Shown here: positions 15,579-21,950 of the stretch, piece after piece | How the letters are laid out: every line of letters starts with the position of its first letter | Numbering within the stretch: the first letter of the stretch is position 1 | Source of the DNA: an uncultured Propionibacteriaceae bacterium | Lineage (GTDB): Bacteria; Actinomycetota; Actinomycetes; Propionibacteriales; Propionibacteriaceae | Assembly: GCA_937988865.1 (NCBI GenBank) | Contig: CALKHV010000061.1 | Coordinates: 1 to 22,204, forward strand | Length of the DNA: 22,204 nt | Direction: 5' to 3' | Program-made: the position numbers and the translations under genes | Notes under the pieces: model-generated | Database searches by the model: none | What the model was told of the DNA's origin: nothing | What the model saw: only the letters and a program-made list of their open reading frames with translations

Positions 15579-15585
15579 CCCCCAC
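15553..15585 (+). repeat. Hairpin repeat copy 1, overlapping the end of the spermidine-synthase-like gene
   Basis: The 33-base unit contains the inverted repeat AGGGGGAGG-ACGA-CCTCCCCCT (nine-base-pair stem, four-base loop, 15555-15576), followed by GACCCCCAC. The gene's TGA stop (15576-15578) lies at the end of the stem. It is identical to copy 2, 40 bases downstream. There is no U tract, so it is not a standard intrinsic terminator. Confidence 0.9.
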
Positions 15586-15592
15586 TCCATCC

Positions 15593-15625
15593 AGAGGGGG
15601 AGGACGACCTCCCCCTGACCCCCAC
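15593..15625 (+). repeat. Hairpin repeat copy 2
   Basis: This is an exact copy of the 33-base unit at 15553, with a seven-base spacer (TCCATCC) between them. It lies between the convergent spermidine-synthase-like and phoH genes. The stem-loop is symmetric, so it could act on transcripts from both sides. Recent tandem duplication is implied by 33 of 33 identical bases. Confidence 0.9.
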
Positions 15626-15656
15626 CGCCGGCCCCTCGGCGCACGGGCTCGCGGAA

Positions 15657-17012
15657 TCAGACGATGTCTCCCAGCAGGTCCGTGACCAGGGCAGCGATCG
15701 GCGAGCGCTCCGAGCGCGTGAGCGTGACGTGGGCGAAGAGCGGGTTACCCTTCAGCCGCTCAACCACGGCGGCGACGCCGTCGTGGCGTCCGACTCGGAG
15801 GTTGTCACGCTGCGCGACGTCGTGGGTGAGTACGACGCGGGAGTTCTGTCCGATGCGCGACAGCACCGTCAGCAACACGTTGCGTTCGAGCGACTGGGCC
15901 TCGTCGACGATCACGAACGCGTCGTGCAGCGAGCGTCCGCGGATGTGGGTGAGCGGCAGCACCTCGAGCATGTCGCGCTGCAGCACCTCTTCGATGACGT
16001 ACTTGTTCGTCACGCTCGACAACGTGTCGAAGACGGCCTGCCCCCAGGGCGCCATCTTCTCTCCCTCGGTGCCCGGCAGGTAACCGAGTTCCTGGCCGCC
16101 CACCGCATACAGCGGACGGAACACCATCACCTTCGTGAACAAACCCCGCTCGAGCACGAGTTCGAGGCCCGCGCAGAGCGCGAGGGCCGACTTGCCGGTG
16201 CCTGCGCGTCCGCCCAATGACAGGATGCCCACCTCGGGATCGAGGAGCAGGTCGAGAGCGACGCGCTGCTCGGCCGACCGTCCGTGGATGCCGAACACCT
16301 CGCGGTCATGCTTGATGATCCGGGCCCGGCCGTGGGGCAGCTTCCTGGCCAGGGCGGACGTCCCGTTCCCGTGCAGGACCAGCCCGGTGTGGACCGGCAG
16401 GTCATCGGCCTCGGGCAGGTCGACAGTTCCGTCGGAGTACAGGTGGTCGATGACCGAGCTGGGCACGTCGAGCGTCGCCATGCCCGTGAAGCCCGAGTCG
16501 ACCGCGAGCTCGGCGCGGTACTCCTGTGCCTCCAACCCCACCGCGGACGCCTTCACGCGCATCGGCAGGTCCTTCGACACGACGACGACATCGCGTCCCT
16601 CGGCCGAGAAGTTGAGCGCGACCGCGAGGATGCGCGTGTCGTTGTCACCGAGCCGGAAGCCCACAGGGAGCCGGGCGGGGTCGGTGTGGTTGAGCTCGAC
16701 CCGCAGGATGCCGCCGTCGTCGTTGAGTGCCACGGGGACATCCAGGCGTCCGTGCTGGACGCGCAGGTCATCGAGCAGTCGCAACGCCGTGCGGGCGAAA
16801 TAGCCGAGTTCAGGGTGGTGGCGCTTGGCCTCCAGCTCGCTGATGACCACGACCGGCAGGACGACCTCGTGCTCGGCGAACCTCAGCAGGGCGCGTGGAT
16901 CGCTCAACAGCACCGACGTGTCGATCACGTAGGTCTTCACCGCCAGGTCGGCAGCGGCCGAGTGGGTGCCGGTGGTCTCGGTGAAGTGTCCGGCGGTCAT
17001 CGTCGTCGTCAC
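15657..17012 (-). CDS. phoH2: PhoH2: PIN domain fused to PhoH ATPase (probable RNA helicase/ribonuclease)
   Basis: The 451-residue protein has an N-terminal PIN ribonuclease domain (about residues 25-155) with its acidic set: Asp31 (YVIDTSVLL), Glu59/Glu61 (ISELEAKRH), Asp125 ([12 protein letters not shown]) and Asp148 ([10 protein letters not shown]). The C-terminal PhoH domain has Walker [10 protein letters not shown] (267-275), [17 protein letters not shown], Walker [12 protein letters not shown] (Asp370, Glu371) and [16 protein letters not shown]. Mycobacterial PhoH2 of this architecture unwinds and cleaves RNA. GTG 17012 is chosen because GAGGAG lies six bases upstream, one of the clearest Shine-Dalgarno sequences here. 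This makes phoH, unlike its neighbours, a leadered gene. Both active sites look intact. Confidence 0.95.
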   Translation of the reverse strand: MTTTMTAGHFTETTGTHSAAADLAVKTYVIDTSVLLSDPRALLRFAEHEVVLPVVVISELEAKRHHPELGYFARTALRLLDDLRVQHGRLDVPVALNDDGGILRVELNHTDPARLPVGFRLGDNDTRILAVALNFSAEGRDVVVVSKDLPMRVKASAVGLEAQEYRAELAVDSGFTGMATLDVPSSVIDHLYSDGTVDLPEADDLPVHTGLVLHGNGTSALARKLPHGRARIIKHDREVFGIHGRSAEQRVALDLLLDPEVGILSLGGRAGTGKSALALCAGLELVLERGLFTKVMVFRPLYAVGGQELGYLPGTEGEKMAPWGQAVFDTLSSVTNKYVIEEVLQRDMLEVLPLTHIRGRSLHDAFVIVDEAQSLERNVLLTVLSRIGQNSRVVLTHDVAQRDNLRVGRHDGVAAVVERLKGNPLFAHVTLTRSERSPIAALVTDLLGDIV

Positions 17013-17018
17013 AGCAGG

Positions 17019-17024
17019 CTCCTC
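17019..17024 (-). promoter_or_regulatory. Shine-Dalgarno GAGGAG of phoH
   Basis: GAGGAG on the - strand, then CCTGCT, then the GTG start. It is notable because most first genes in this window lack any ribosome-binding site. It decides the start at 17012 over the in-frame ATG four codons later. Confidence 0.6.
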
Positions 17025-17067
17025 GGGCTCGGGGGCCGGCTGTCCGCTCCGACCCCTCAGGGTCAGG

Positions 17068-17130
17068 TCAGGTTCGCAGCAGGACGCGTCGACTCGCGGA
17101 TCCAGCGGATCCCACCAGCAGACCGTCCAT
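17068..17130 (-). CDS. Possible 20-codon leader peptide upstream of phoH
   Basis: ATG 17130 opens a frame of 20 codons ([10 protein letters not shown], then [10 protein letters not shown]) ending in TGA, on the phoH strand. A TAGCCT hexamer lies seven bases before the ATG, the same spacing as leaderless genes nearby. A short dyad (GACCC-CTCA-GGGTC, 17051-17064) follows the stop and precedes the phoH Shine-Dalgarno. No homology is recognised and a frame this short can occur by chance. Mycobacterial phoH2 is preceded by a small antitoxin-like gene, but this frame is much shorter and not recognisably related. Confidence 0.25.
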   Translation of the reverse strand: MDGLLVGSAGSASRRVLLRT

Positions 17131-17137
17131 GCCTCGG

Positions 17138-17143
17138 AGGCTA
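17138..17143 (-). promoter_or_regulatory. -10 candidate TAGCCT upstream of phoH
   Basis: TAGCCT on the - strand would start a transcript near 17130, giving phoH a leader of about 118 bases. It is the best -10-like hexamer I see in the 196-bp gap between the phoH start and the hemolysin III gene end. Confidence 0.35.
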
Positions 17144-17208
17144 ATCCTGATCGACGCGCCCGACCGCGGGGCGCGCCGAGCTGTCACACAGAGTTCACGT
17201 CTGCCGGG

Positions 17209-17943
17209 TCAGGCGAACGTCGCGAGGCTGATCGCGGCAAGGTGGCACAGGGCGGCCGCGACCGTGCAGGCGTGGAAGATCTCGTGGAAGCCGAACCACT
17301 CCGGTGAGGGGTTGGGACGCTTGCGCGCGTACACAACGGCTCCTGCGGTGTAGATGAGTCCGCCGGCAACGATGAGAAGCACCACCAGAGGCCCGCCGGC
17401 CTTCCAGAAGGGCACCATCCAGCCGACGGCAGCCCACCCCATCGCGACGTAGAGGGCGGTGTAGAGCGCGCGCGGGGCCGAGAGCCAGAAGACGCGGAAC
17501 AGGACGCCGAGCAGGGCCACCCCCCAGATCAGCACCAGCACCGTGACCCGCGAGCGTCCCGTCAGCAGTTGGTACGACATGGGCGTGTAGGTGCCGGCGA
17601 TGAACAGGAAGATGTTCGCGTGGTCGACCCGGCGGAAGACGGCCTTGACACTGTCGGTCCAGCTGCCGCGGTGGTAGGTGGCCGACACCCCGAAGAGCAG
17701 GATCGAGCAGATCAGGTAGACCGCGGCGGCCAGGCGTCCACCGACCGTGGGGGTGAGCACAACGAGGGTGAGTCCGGCGAGGAACATGACCGGCGCCATA
17801 CCGGTGTGGAGCCAGCCACGCAGGCGGGGCTTGAGGTCGTCGGCAACGTGGCCGAGGCCTTCCTTGACGCCGTCGACGGCGCGATGGAGGCCCGACGACT
17901 CCTCGTCAACGGGACGCGCGGTGGGGCGATGGGCTTCACTCAT
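17209..17943 (-). CDS. Hemolysin III / YqfA family (PAQR-like) integral membrane protein
   Basis: This 244-residue protein has about seven membrane helices after a 45-residue polar N-terminus. Family motifs form the putative metal site: FGVSATYHRGSW (Ser and His), RRVDHANIFLFIAGTYTPM (Asp-His), and FGFHEIFHACTVAAALCH (two histidines). Members belong to the progestin/adipoQ-receptor-like hydrolase superfamily. Their bacterial role is unclear, with links to membrane lipid metabolism, and the hemolysin label is historical. A perfect 20-bp palindrome lies just upstream of ATG 17943, so transcription is probably controlled by a dimeric repressor. It is divergent from the cis-prenyltransferase. The longer open frame upstream is rejected because it would cross the palindrome and the divergent promoter. 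Confidence 0.92.
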   Translation of the reverse strand: MSEAHRPTARPVDEESSGLHRAVDGVKEGLGHVADDLKPRLRGWLHTGMAPVMFLAGLTLVVLTPTVGGRLAAAVYLICSILLFGVSATYHRGSWTDSVKAVFRRVDHANIFLFIAGTYTPMSYQLLTGRSRVTVLVLIWGVALLGVLFRVFWLSAPRALYTALYVAMGWAAVGWMVPFWKAGGPLVVLLIVAGGLIYTAGAVVYARKRPNPSPEWFGFHEIFHACTVAAALCHLAAISLATFA

Positions 17944-17945
17944 GA

Positions 17946-17965
17946 AACCTACGGTACCGTAGGTT
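17946..17965. promoter_or_regulatory. Perfect 20-bp palindromic operator upstream of the hemolysin III gene
   Basis: AACCTACGGT is followed directly by its exact reverse complement ACCGTAGGTT. It begins two bases from the hemolysin III start codon and covers the candidate -10 TACCGT (17951-17956, - strand, seven bases from the ATG). The form is typical of TetR-family operators. No regulator gene is in the window. In this G+C-rich gap a perfect 20-bp dyad is very unlikely by chance. Confidence 0.85.
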
Positions 17966-18005
17966 AGCCCCTTCCCTCCAACCCGCACCGGCGTCCCGCG
18001 CCCAC

Positions 18006-18011
18006 TAGGCT
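18006..18011 (+). promoter_or_regulatory. -10 element TAGGCT of the cis-prenyltransferase gene (leaderless, GGACGC spacer)
   Basis: TAGGCT, then GGACGC, then ATG 18018. The whole string CTGGACGCATG recurs before the 51-codon gene at 21030 on the other strand. No Shine-Dalgarno is present. Confidence 0.65.
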
Positions 18012-18017
18012 GGACGC

Positions 18018-18827
18018 ATGACCCGGTGGGAGCGCCTGAGTGAGTCGATGGATCGACTGAACCCCCGCGGACTCCTCTACTCCACCTACGAGGCGCGGCT
18101 GGCGGCCGAACTCGACAAGTCGAGCCTGCCGAGGCACATCGCCGTCCTGGCCGACGGCAACCGGCGCTGGGCCCGGATGAACGCACCCGGTGAGCCCCTG
18201 GTCGCCGGTTACCAGGCCGGGGCCGACAAGCTCAAGGAGTTCGTCCGCTGGTGCGACGAGGTGGGCATCGGCGTCGTGACCCTGTGGGTGCTGAGCACCG
18301 ACAACCTCCAGCGGGCCGAGGCCGACGAGTTGGGCCCCCTGCTCGAGGTGATCGAGAAGCTCGTCCTCGATCTCGCCGCGACCGGACGCTGGTGCGTCCA
18401 GGCGGTGGGCGCGCTCGACCTGCTGCCCGAACCCATGGCCACCCACCTGCGCGAGGTCCAGACGCAGACCCACCACATCTCGGGCATGCATATCAACGTG
18501 GCCGTGTCCTACGGGGGACGCCACGAACTCCGCGACGCCGTCCGGTCACTCCTCGCCGACGAGGCCGCCGAGGGCGCCACGCTGGAGTCCGTCGCCGAGA
18601 CGCTGGAGATCGACCAGATCGCCGACCACCTCTACACCAAGGGGCAACCCGACCCCGACCTGATCATCCGGACGTCCGGGGAACAACGGCTCTCCGGCTT
18701 CCTGATGTGGCAGAGCGCCCACAGCGAGTTCTACTTCTGCGAGGCCCTGTGGCCCGACTTCCGCAAGGTCGACTTCCTGCGTGCCCTGCGCTCGTACTCG
18801 CAGCGCGAACGTCGCTACGGGCGCTGA
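18018..18827 (+). CDS. uppS: cis-prenyltransferase ((Z)-isoprenyl diphosphate synthase, UppS family)
   Basis: The 269-residue enzyme condenses isopentenyl diphosphate onto an allylic primer with Z geometry, supplying polyprenyl carriers for the cell wall. The signature is HIAVLADGNRRWARMN (catalytic Asp of ADGN, about residue 45), followed by GYQAGADKLKEFVRWC, VTLWVLSTDNLQRA, INVAVSYGGRHELRDAV, DPDLIIRTSGEQRLSGFLMWQSAHSEFYF and WPDFRKVDFLRALRSY. DGNRRW rather than DGNGRW resembles the mycobacterial short-chain Z-farnesyl diphosphate synthase (from memory, Rv1086), also next to a hemolysin III gene. A short-chain product is thus more likely than undecaprenyl or decaprenyl diphosphate, but length cannot be proven from sequence. 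Confidence 0.93.
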   Translation: MTRWERLSESMDRLNPRGLLYSTYEARLAAELDKSSLPRHIAVLADGNRRWARMNAPGEPLVAGYQAGADKLKEFVRWCDEVGIGVVTLWVLSTDNLQRAEADELGPLLEVIEKLVLDLAATGRWCVQAVGALDLLPEPMATHLREVQTQTHHISGMHINVAVSYGGRHELRDAVRSLLADEAAEGATLESVAETLEIDQIADHLYTKGQPDPDLIIRTSGEQRLSGFLMWQSAHSEFYFCEALWPDFRKVDFLRALRSYSQRERRYGR

Positions 18828-18846
18828 GTCCGGCCCTGCGTCCCCT

Positions 18847-20865
18847 TCAGCAGCGCGACCAGAGGGGCGTCCGCAGTTCGGTGTAGTCGGTGACGGGGGC
18901 GAAGCAGACCTCACCGCGGCACACGAACGTCGTCGGACGCTCGGAGTCGCGTCCCTCGAAGAGATGTCCGAAACCGGTCGTGCCCGAGGGGGCCGTGACG
19001 ATCGCCGACCCGGCCGGGGCCATGCGCCACACGGCGCGCGTCAACTCGTTCATGGGGTCGTCGGCCACGACCACGACCTGCGCGAGCTTGAGTCCGCGAC
19101 GGGCCTCGTCCATGACGAGGGCATCGGCGAGTGACCAACCCGCGAAGCGCGGGGTGACCGAGGCCACCGCCCAGGTCGTCCTGGCCGCGCCATCGGCTGC
19201 CTTGAGGTAGTTGTCATTGCACGCCAGGAGCCCGATGAGGCGAAGGGCTGCGACCATCGTGGCTGTGCCGGACGGTGTCGCGTTGTCGGCGAGGTCCCTC
19301 GGACGCGTGTGCAGGAGCGGCTGGTCGGCCGCGTCGAAGAAGCCGCCGTCGTCGGCCGCAAACCGGTCAAGCGCCGCGTCCAGCACCTCGGACGCACGCT
19401 CGACCCACACGGATTCGCCCAGTGCGCCGGCCAGGCGTCCGAAGCCCAGCGCCAACGCCCCGTAGTCCTCGGTGACGCCCGGCGCGTCGCCGGCCACCCC
19501 GTCCCGGGACGTCCGGCGGAGTGCGCGGTCGACCCAGTGCGTCGCCCAGACGTGCTCGGCCGCGGCTCGGGCCAACTCGACCCACGACGCCTGGTTGAAG
19601 ATCATCCCGGCGGTGACGAGCGAATCGATGGCCAGCCCGTTCCACGCCGCGACGACCTTGTCGTCCCGCCCGGGCGCAAATCGCCTGGCCCGTTCCTCGG
19701 CGAGCTTCCCCAGCACCCGCGTCAACCGCCCGGCGTCGGGCGTGCCCCGCAATTGGAGCGTCGACAGGCCGTGCTCGAAGGTGCCCGCATCGTGCACGTG
19801 GAACACCTGCCGGGCCCAGCCTGCGTCCGGTTCTGCGAGCGCATCGGTGAGCAGCTCCGGGCTCCACACGTAGTAGATGCCCTCATGGACGTTCCCGTGG
19901 ATGTCGCAGGAGTCGGCGTCCAGACTGGACGCGAACCCTCCCCCCTCGGTACGCAGGTCGCGCTCGAGGAAGTCGACGATGCCGAACACCACGCGCTCGA
20001 AGACCTCGCGCCGCACCGGCTCGTGGTCGGCAGTTCGGCGCCAGCAGCGCGCGTAGGTGCCGAGCAGCAGGGCGTTGTCGTAGAGCATCTTCTCGAAGTG
20101 GGGGACGACCCAGCTGGCATCCGTGGAGTAGCGGTGGAAGCCGCCGCCCACCTGGTCGTGGATGCCTCCGCGCGCCATCGCCTCGCACGTGAGCTGAGCC
20201 ATGTCGAGGCTCGTGTGGTCGCCCTTGACGAGCAGCGCGTCGAGGACCATGGCCGGCGGGAACTTGGGTGCGCGTCCGAAACCGCCGTTGATCATGTCGT
20301 ACGACTCACCCAGCAACTCGAGCGTCTCCCGCGGCTGGGGCGCATCGGACGCCTGCTCGACGCCCGTGATCCCGGCCAGTTGCGCCGTGATCGTCGAAGC
20401 GGACGCCAGGACCTCGTCGCGCCGGTCGACCCAGGCGGACGCCAGCACCTCGAGCACGTCGCGGAACGCCGGCGTCCCGTCGCGGTGCTCGGGCGGGAAG
20501 TAGGTGCCGGCGAAGAACGGGTCGCCGTCGGGGGTGAGGAAGACGGTCATCGGCCAGCCACCCTGGCCGGTGAGGGCCTGCGTGGCGGTCATGTGGACGG
20601 CATCGACGTCCGGATGTTCCTCGCGGTCGACCTTGATCGAGACGAAGTGTTCGTTGAGGAAGGCGGCGACCGTCGCGTCCTCGAAGGATTCGTGGGCCAT
20701 GACGTGGCACCAGTGACAGGCGGCGTAGCCGACGCTGAGCAGCACAGGGACGTCCCGCCTGCGCGCCTCGTCGAAGGCATCGGCCGACCACGGCCACCAG
20801 TCGACGGGCTGGTGCGCGTGCTGCTGCAGGTAGGGGCTGGTGGAGTCGTTGAGTCGGTTGGCCAC
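18847..20865 (-). CDS. DUF255 thioredoxin-domain protein (YyaL/spermatogenesis-associated 20 family)
   Basis: The 672-residue protein starts with [24 protein letters not shown], followed by a thioredoxin-like domain with Cys50-His-Trp-Cys53 ([19 protein letters not shown]), then [10 protein letters not shown] and [27 protein letters not shown]. The remaining 500 residues form an alpha/alpha-toroid related to N-acylglucosamine epimerases ([48 protein letters not shown]). Function is unknown. A redox role is suggested by CHWC, and the neighbourhood with mca suggests, but does not prove, a link to thiol metabolism. Start GTG 20865 lies six bases after TAGGGT. The same gene follows mca in Mycobacterium tuberculosis (from memory, Rv1084). 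Confidence 0.92.
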   Translation of the reverse strand: MANRLNDSTSPYLQQHAHQPVDWWPWSADAFDEARRRDVPVLLSVGYAACHWCHVMAHESFEDATVAAFLNEHFVSIKVDREEHPDVDAVHMTATQALTGQGGWPMTVFLTPDGDPFFAGTYFPPEHRDGTPAFRDVLEVLASAWVDRRDEVLASASTITAQLAGITGVEQASDAPQPRETLELLGESYDMINGGFGRAPKFPPAMVLDALLVKGDHTSLDMAQLTCEAMARGGIHDQVGGGFHRYSTDASWVVPHFEKMLYDNALLLGTYARCWRRTADHEPVRREVFERVVFGIVDFLERDLRTEGGGFASSLDADSCDIHGNVHEGIYYVWSPELLTDALAEPDAGWARQVFHVHDAGTFEHGLSTLQLRGTPDAGRLTRVLGKLAEERARRFAPGRDDKVVAAWNGLAIDSLVTAGMIFNQASWVELARAAAEHVWATHWVDRALRRTSRDGVAGDAPGVTEDYGALALGFGRLAGALGESVWVERASEVLDAALDRFAADDGGFFDAADQPLLHTRPRDLADNATPSGTATMVAALRLIGLLACNDNYLKAADGAARTTWAVASVTPRFAGWSLADALVMDEARRGLKLAQVVVVADDPMNELTRAVWRMAPAGSAIVTAPSGTTGFGHLFEGRDSERPTTFVCRGEVCFAPVTDYTELRTPLWSRC

Positions 20866-20871
20866 CAGCAG

Positions 20872-20877
20872 ACCCTA
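20872..20877 (-). promoter_or_regulatory. -10 element TAGGGT of the DUF255 gene, overlapping the upstream stop codon
   Basis: TAGGGT, then CTGCTG, then GTG 20865. Its TAG is the stop codon of the 51-codon gene (20875-20877). The same hexamer serves xseA. Confidence 0.55.
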
Positions 20878-21030
20878 CTTGGTGGTGTCGTCCCCGGTCG
20901 TCGCGCCCGGCTCCGGGTAGTCGATCTTGCGGATGTTCGACCGGAGGTTCATCCAGGCGAACGCGCTGAAGACGGCGATCGCGACGAACGCGAGCATCGT
21001 CCAGGCACCTGCCGAGAGCAGCGGGATCAT
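20875..21030 (-). CDS. Small single-pass membrane protein (51 residues) between mca and the DUF255 gene
   Basis: The frame is ATG 21030 to TAG 20875 and encodes 51 residues, starting MIPLLSAGAWTMLAFVAIAV and continuing FSAFAWMNLRSNIRKIDYPE, then PGATTGDDTTK. One hydrophobic helix (about residues 3-27) is followed by a basic NLRSNIRK and an acidic soluble tail, giving an N-out, C-in orientation by the positive-inside rule. Support comes from its fit between mca and the DUF255 gene on the same strand, a strong TAGTCT -10 six bases before the ATG, and the presence of a small hypothetical membrane protein gene at this place in mycobacteria (from memory, Rv1083). It may associate with either neighbour. 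No function is known. Confidence 0.8.
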   Translation of the reverse strand: MIPLLSAGAWTMLAFVAIAVFSAFAWMNLRSNIRKIDYPEPGATTGDDTTK

Positions 21031-21036
21031 GCGTCC

Positions 21037-21042
21037 AGACTA
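21037..21042 (-). promoter_or_regulatory. -10 element TAGTCT of the small membrane protein gene, overlapping the mca stop
   Basis: TAGTCT, then GGACGC, then ATG 21030. The TAG is the mca stop codon (21040-21042). Spacing and spacer sequence are identical to those before uppS. Confidence 0.6.
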
Positions 21043-21903
21043 GCGAAGCCCCGCGAACAGGTCGCTCTCGGGCATGTCGACCGGCACGGTGGACGCGACG
21101 AGTTCGAAGTCCTCGGTGGGCCAGCTCTTCTGCTGCACGTGCAGGGGAACGGCGAACCACGGACCGTCCGGGTCGACCTGGGTCGCGTGGGCCTTCAGGG
21201 CGGCGTCGCGTACTCCGAAGTACTCGCCGCAGGGGACGAAAGTCGTGAGTCGCTTCTCGAATTCGAGGTCTTCCCAGTTGGCCAGGCGCTCGCTGTAGGG
21301 GGACTCAAGGCCCTCCTCGTGGAGCGCGTGCTCCATGGCCTCGAGGCGGAGGCGGTGGAAGCCCATCTGGTAATACACCTTGTCAACCTGCCAGGCGTCC
21401 CCGTGCTCGGGCCACAGGGTGGGATCGGCGGCCTGCTTGACGGCCTCCATCGAGACCTTGTGGCACATGATGTGGTCGGGGTGCGGATAGCCGCCGTGCT
21501 CGTCATAGGTGGTCATGACCTGCGGCTTGAACTCCCGAATGACCTTGACCAGCGGACCGGCGGCCTCGACGGGGTCGACAAGTCCGAAGCACCCCTCGGG
21601 GAGGGGCGGCAGCGGGTCGCCCTCGGGCAGACCCGAGTCGACGAACCCGAGCCAGACCTGCTCGACGCCCAGCACCTCTCGCGCTGCGGCCATCTCTGCC
21701 GCGCGCACGTCGGCGATGTTCTCCCAGATCTCCGGACGATCGAGCTTCGCGTTCAGCACGCTCCCCCGCTCACCGCCGGTGCAGGTGGCGACCATCACGC
21801 GGACGCCCTCGGCGACGTACTTGGCGGTGGTGGCCGCGCCCTTGCTCGACTCGTCGTCGGGGTGGGCGTGGACGTGCAGCAGGCGAAGGCCGTTCTCGGA
21901 CAT
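21040..21903 (-). CDS. mca: Mycothiol S-conjugate amidase
   Basis: Mca is a zinc amidase that cleaves mycothiol conjugates of electrophiles and drugs, releasing a mercapturic acid for export. The 287 residues start RLLHVHAHPDDESSKGAATTA, where AHPDDE supplies zinc ligands (His14, Asp17) and the catalytic Asp16. The third zinc histidine lies in GGYPHPDHIMCHKVS. Lys21 in SSKGA is characteristic of Mca as opposed to the related deacetylase MshB. ATCTGGERGSVLN and VWLGFVDSGLPEGD are also family features. ATG 21903 is chosen over the longer frame because it starts at the homology and lies seven bases after CACAAT. The gene marks the organism as a mycothiol producer. Confidence 0.95.
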   Translation of the reverse strand: MSENGLRLLHVHAHPDDESSKGAATTAKYVAEGVRVMVATCTGGERGSVLNAKLDRPEIWENIADVRAAEMAAAREVLGVEQVWLGFVDSGLPEGDPLPPLPEGCFGLVDPVEAAGPLVKVIREFKPQVMTTYDEHGGYPHPDHIMCHKVSMEAVKQAADPTLWPEHGDAWQVDKVYYQMGFHRLRLEAMEHALHEEGLESPYSERLANWEDLEFEKRLTTFVPCGEYFGVRDAALKAHATQVDPDGPWFAVPLHVQQKSWPTEDFELVASTVPVDMPESDLFAGLR

Positions 21904-21910
21904 GGGAACC

Positions 21911-21916
21911 ATTGTG
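21911..21916 (-). promoter_or_regulatory. -10 element CACAAT of mca (leaderless)
   Basis: CACAAT, then GGTTCCC, then ATG 21903. The divergent DUF4307 gene starts 47 bases away, so the two promoters must overlap. Confidence 0.5.
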
Positions 21917-21938
21917 TGGGAAGTTGCGAGCAAACCGC

Positions 21939-21944
21939 CAGAAT
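21939..21944 (+). promoter_or_regulatory. -10 element CAGAAT of the DUF4307 gene (leaderless, GGACGC spacer)
   Basis: CAGAAT, then GGACGC, then GTG 21951. This is the fifth gene in the window with GGACGC directly between the -10 and the start codon. Confidence 0.55.
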
Positions 21945-21950
21945 GGACGC

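Noticed and set aside
17129..17353. A 74-codon + strand frame in the phoH upstream gap
   Set aside because: It runs into the hemolysin III gene in antisense, has no homology or ribosome-binding site, and its composition is arginine/alanine rich as in shadows.
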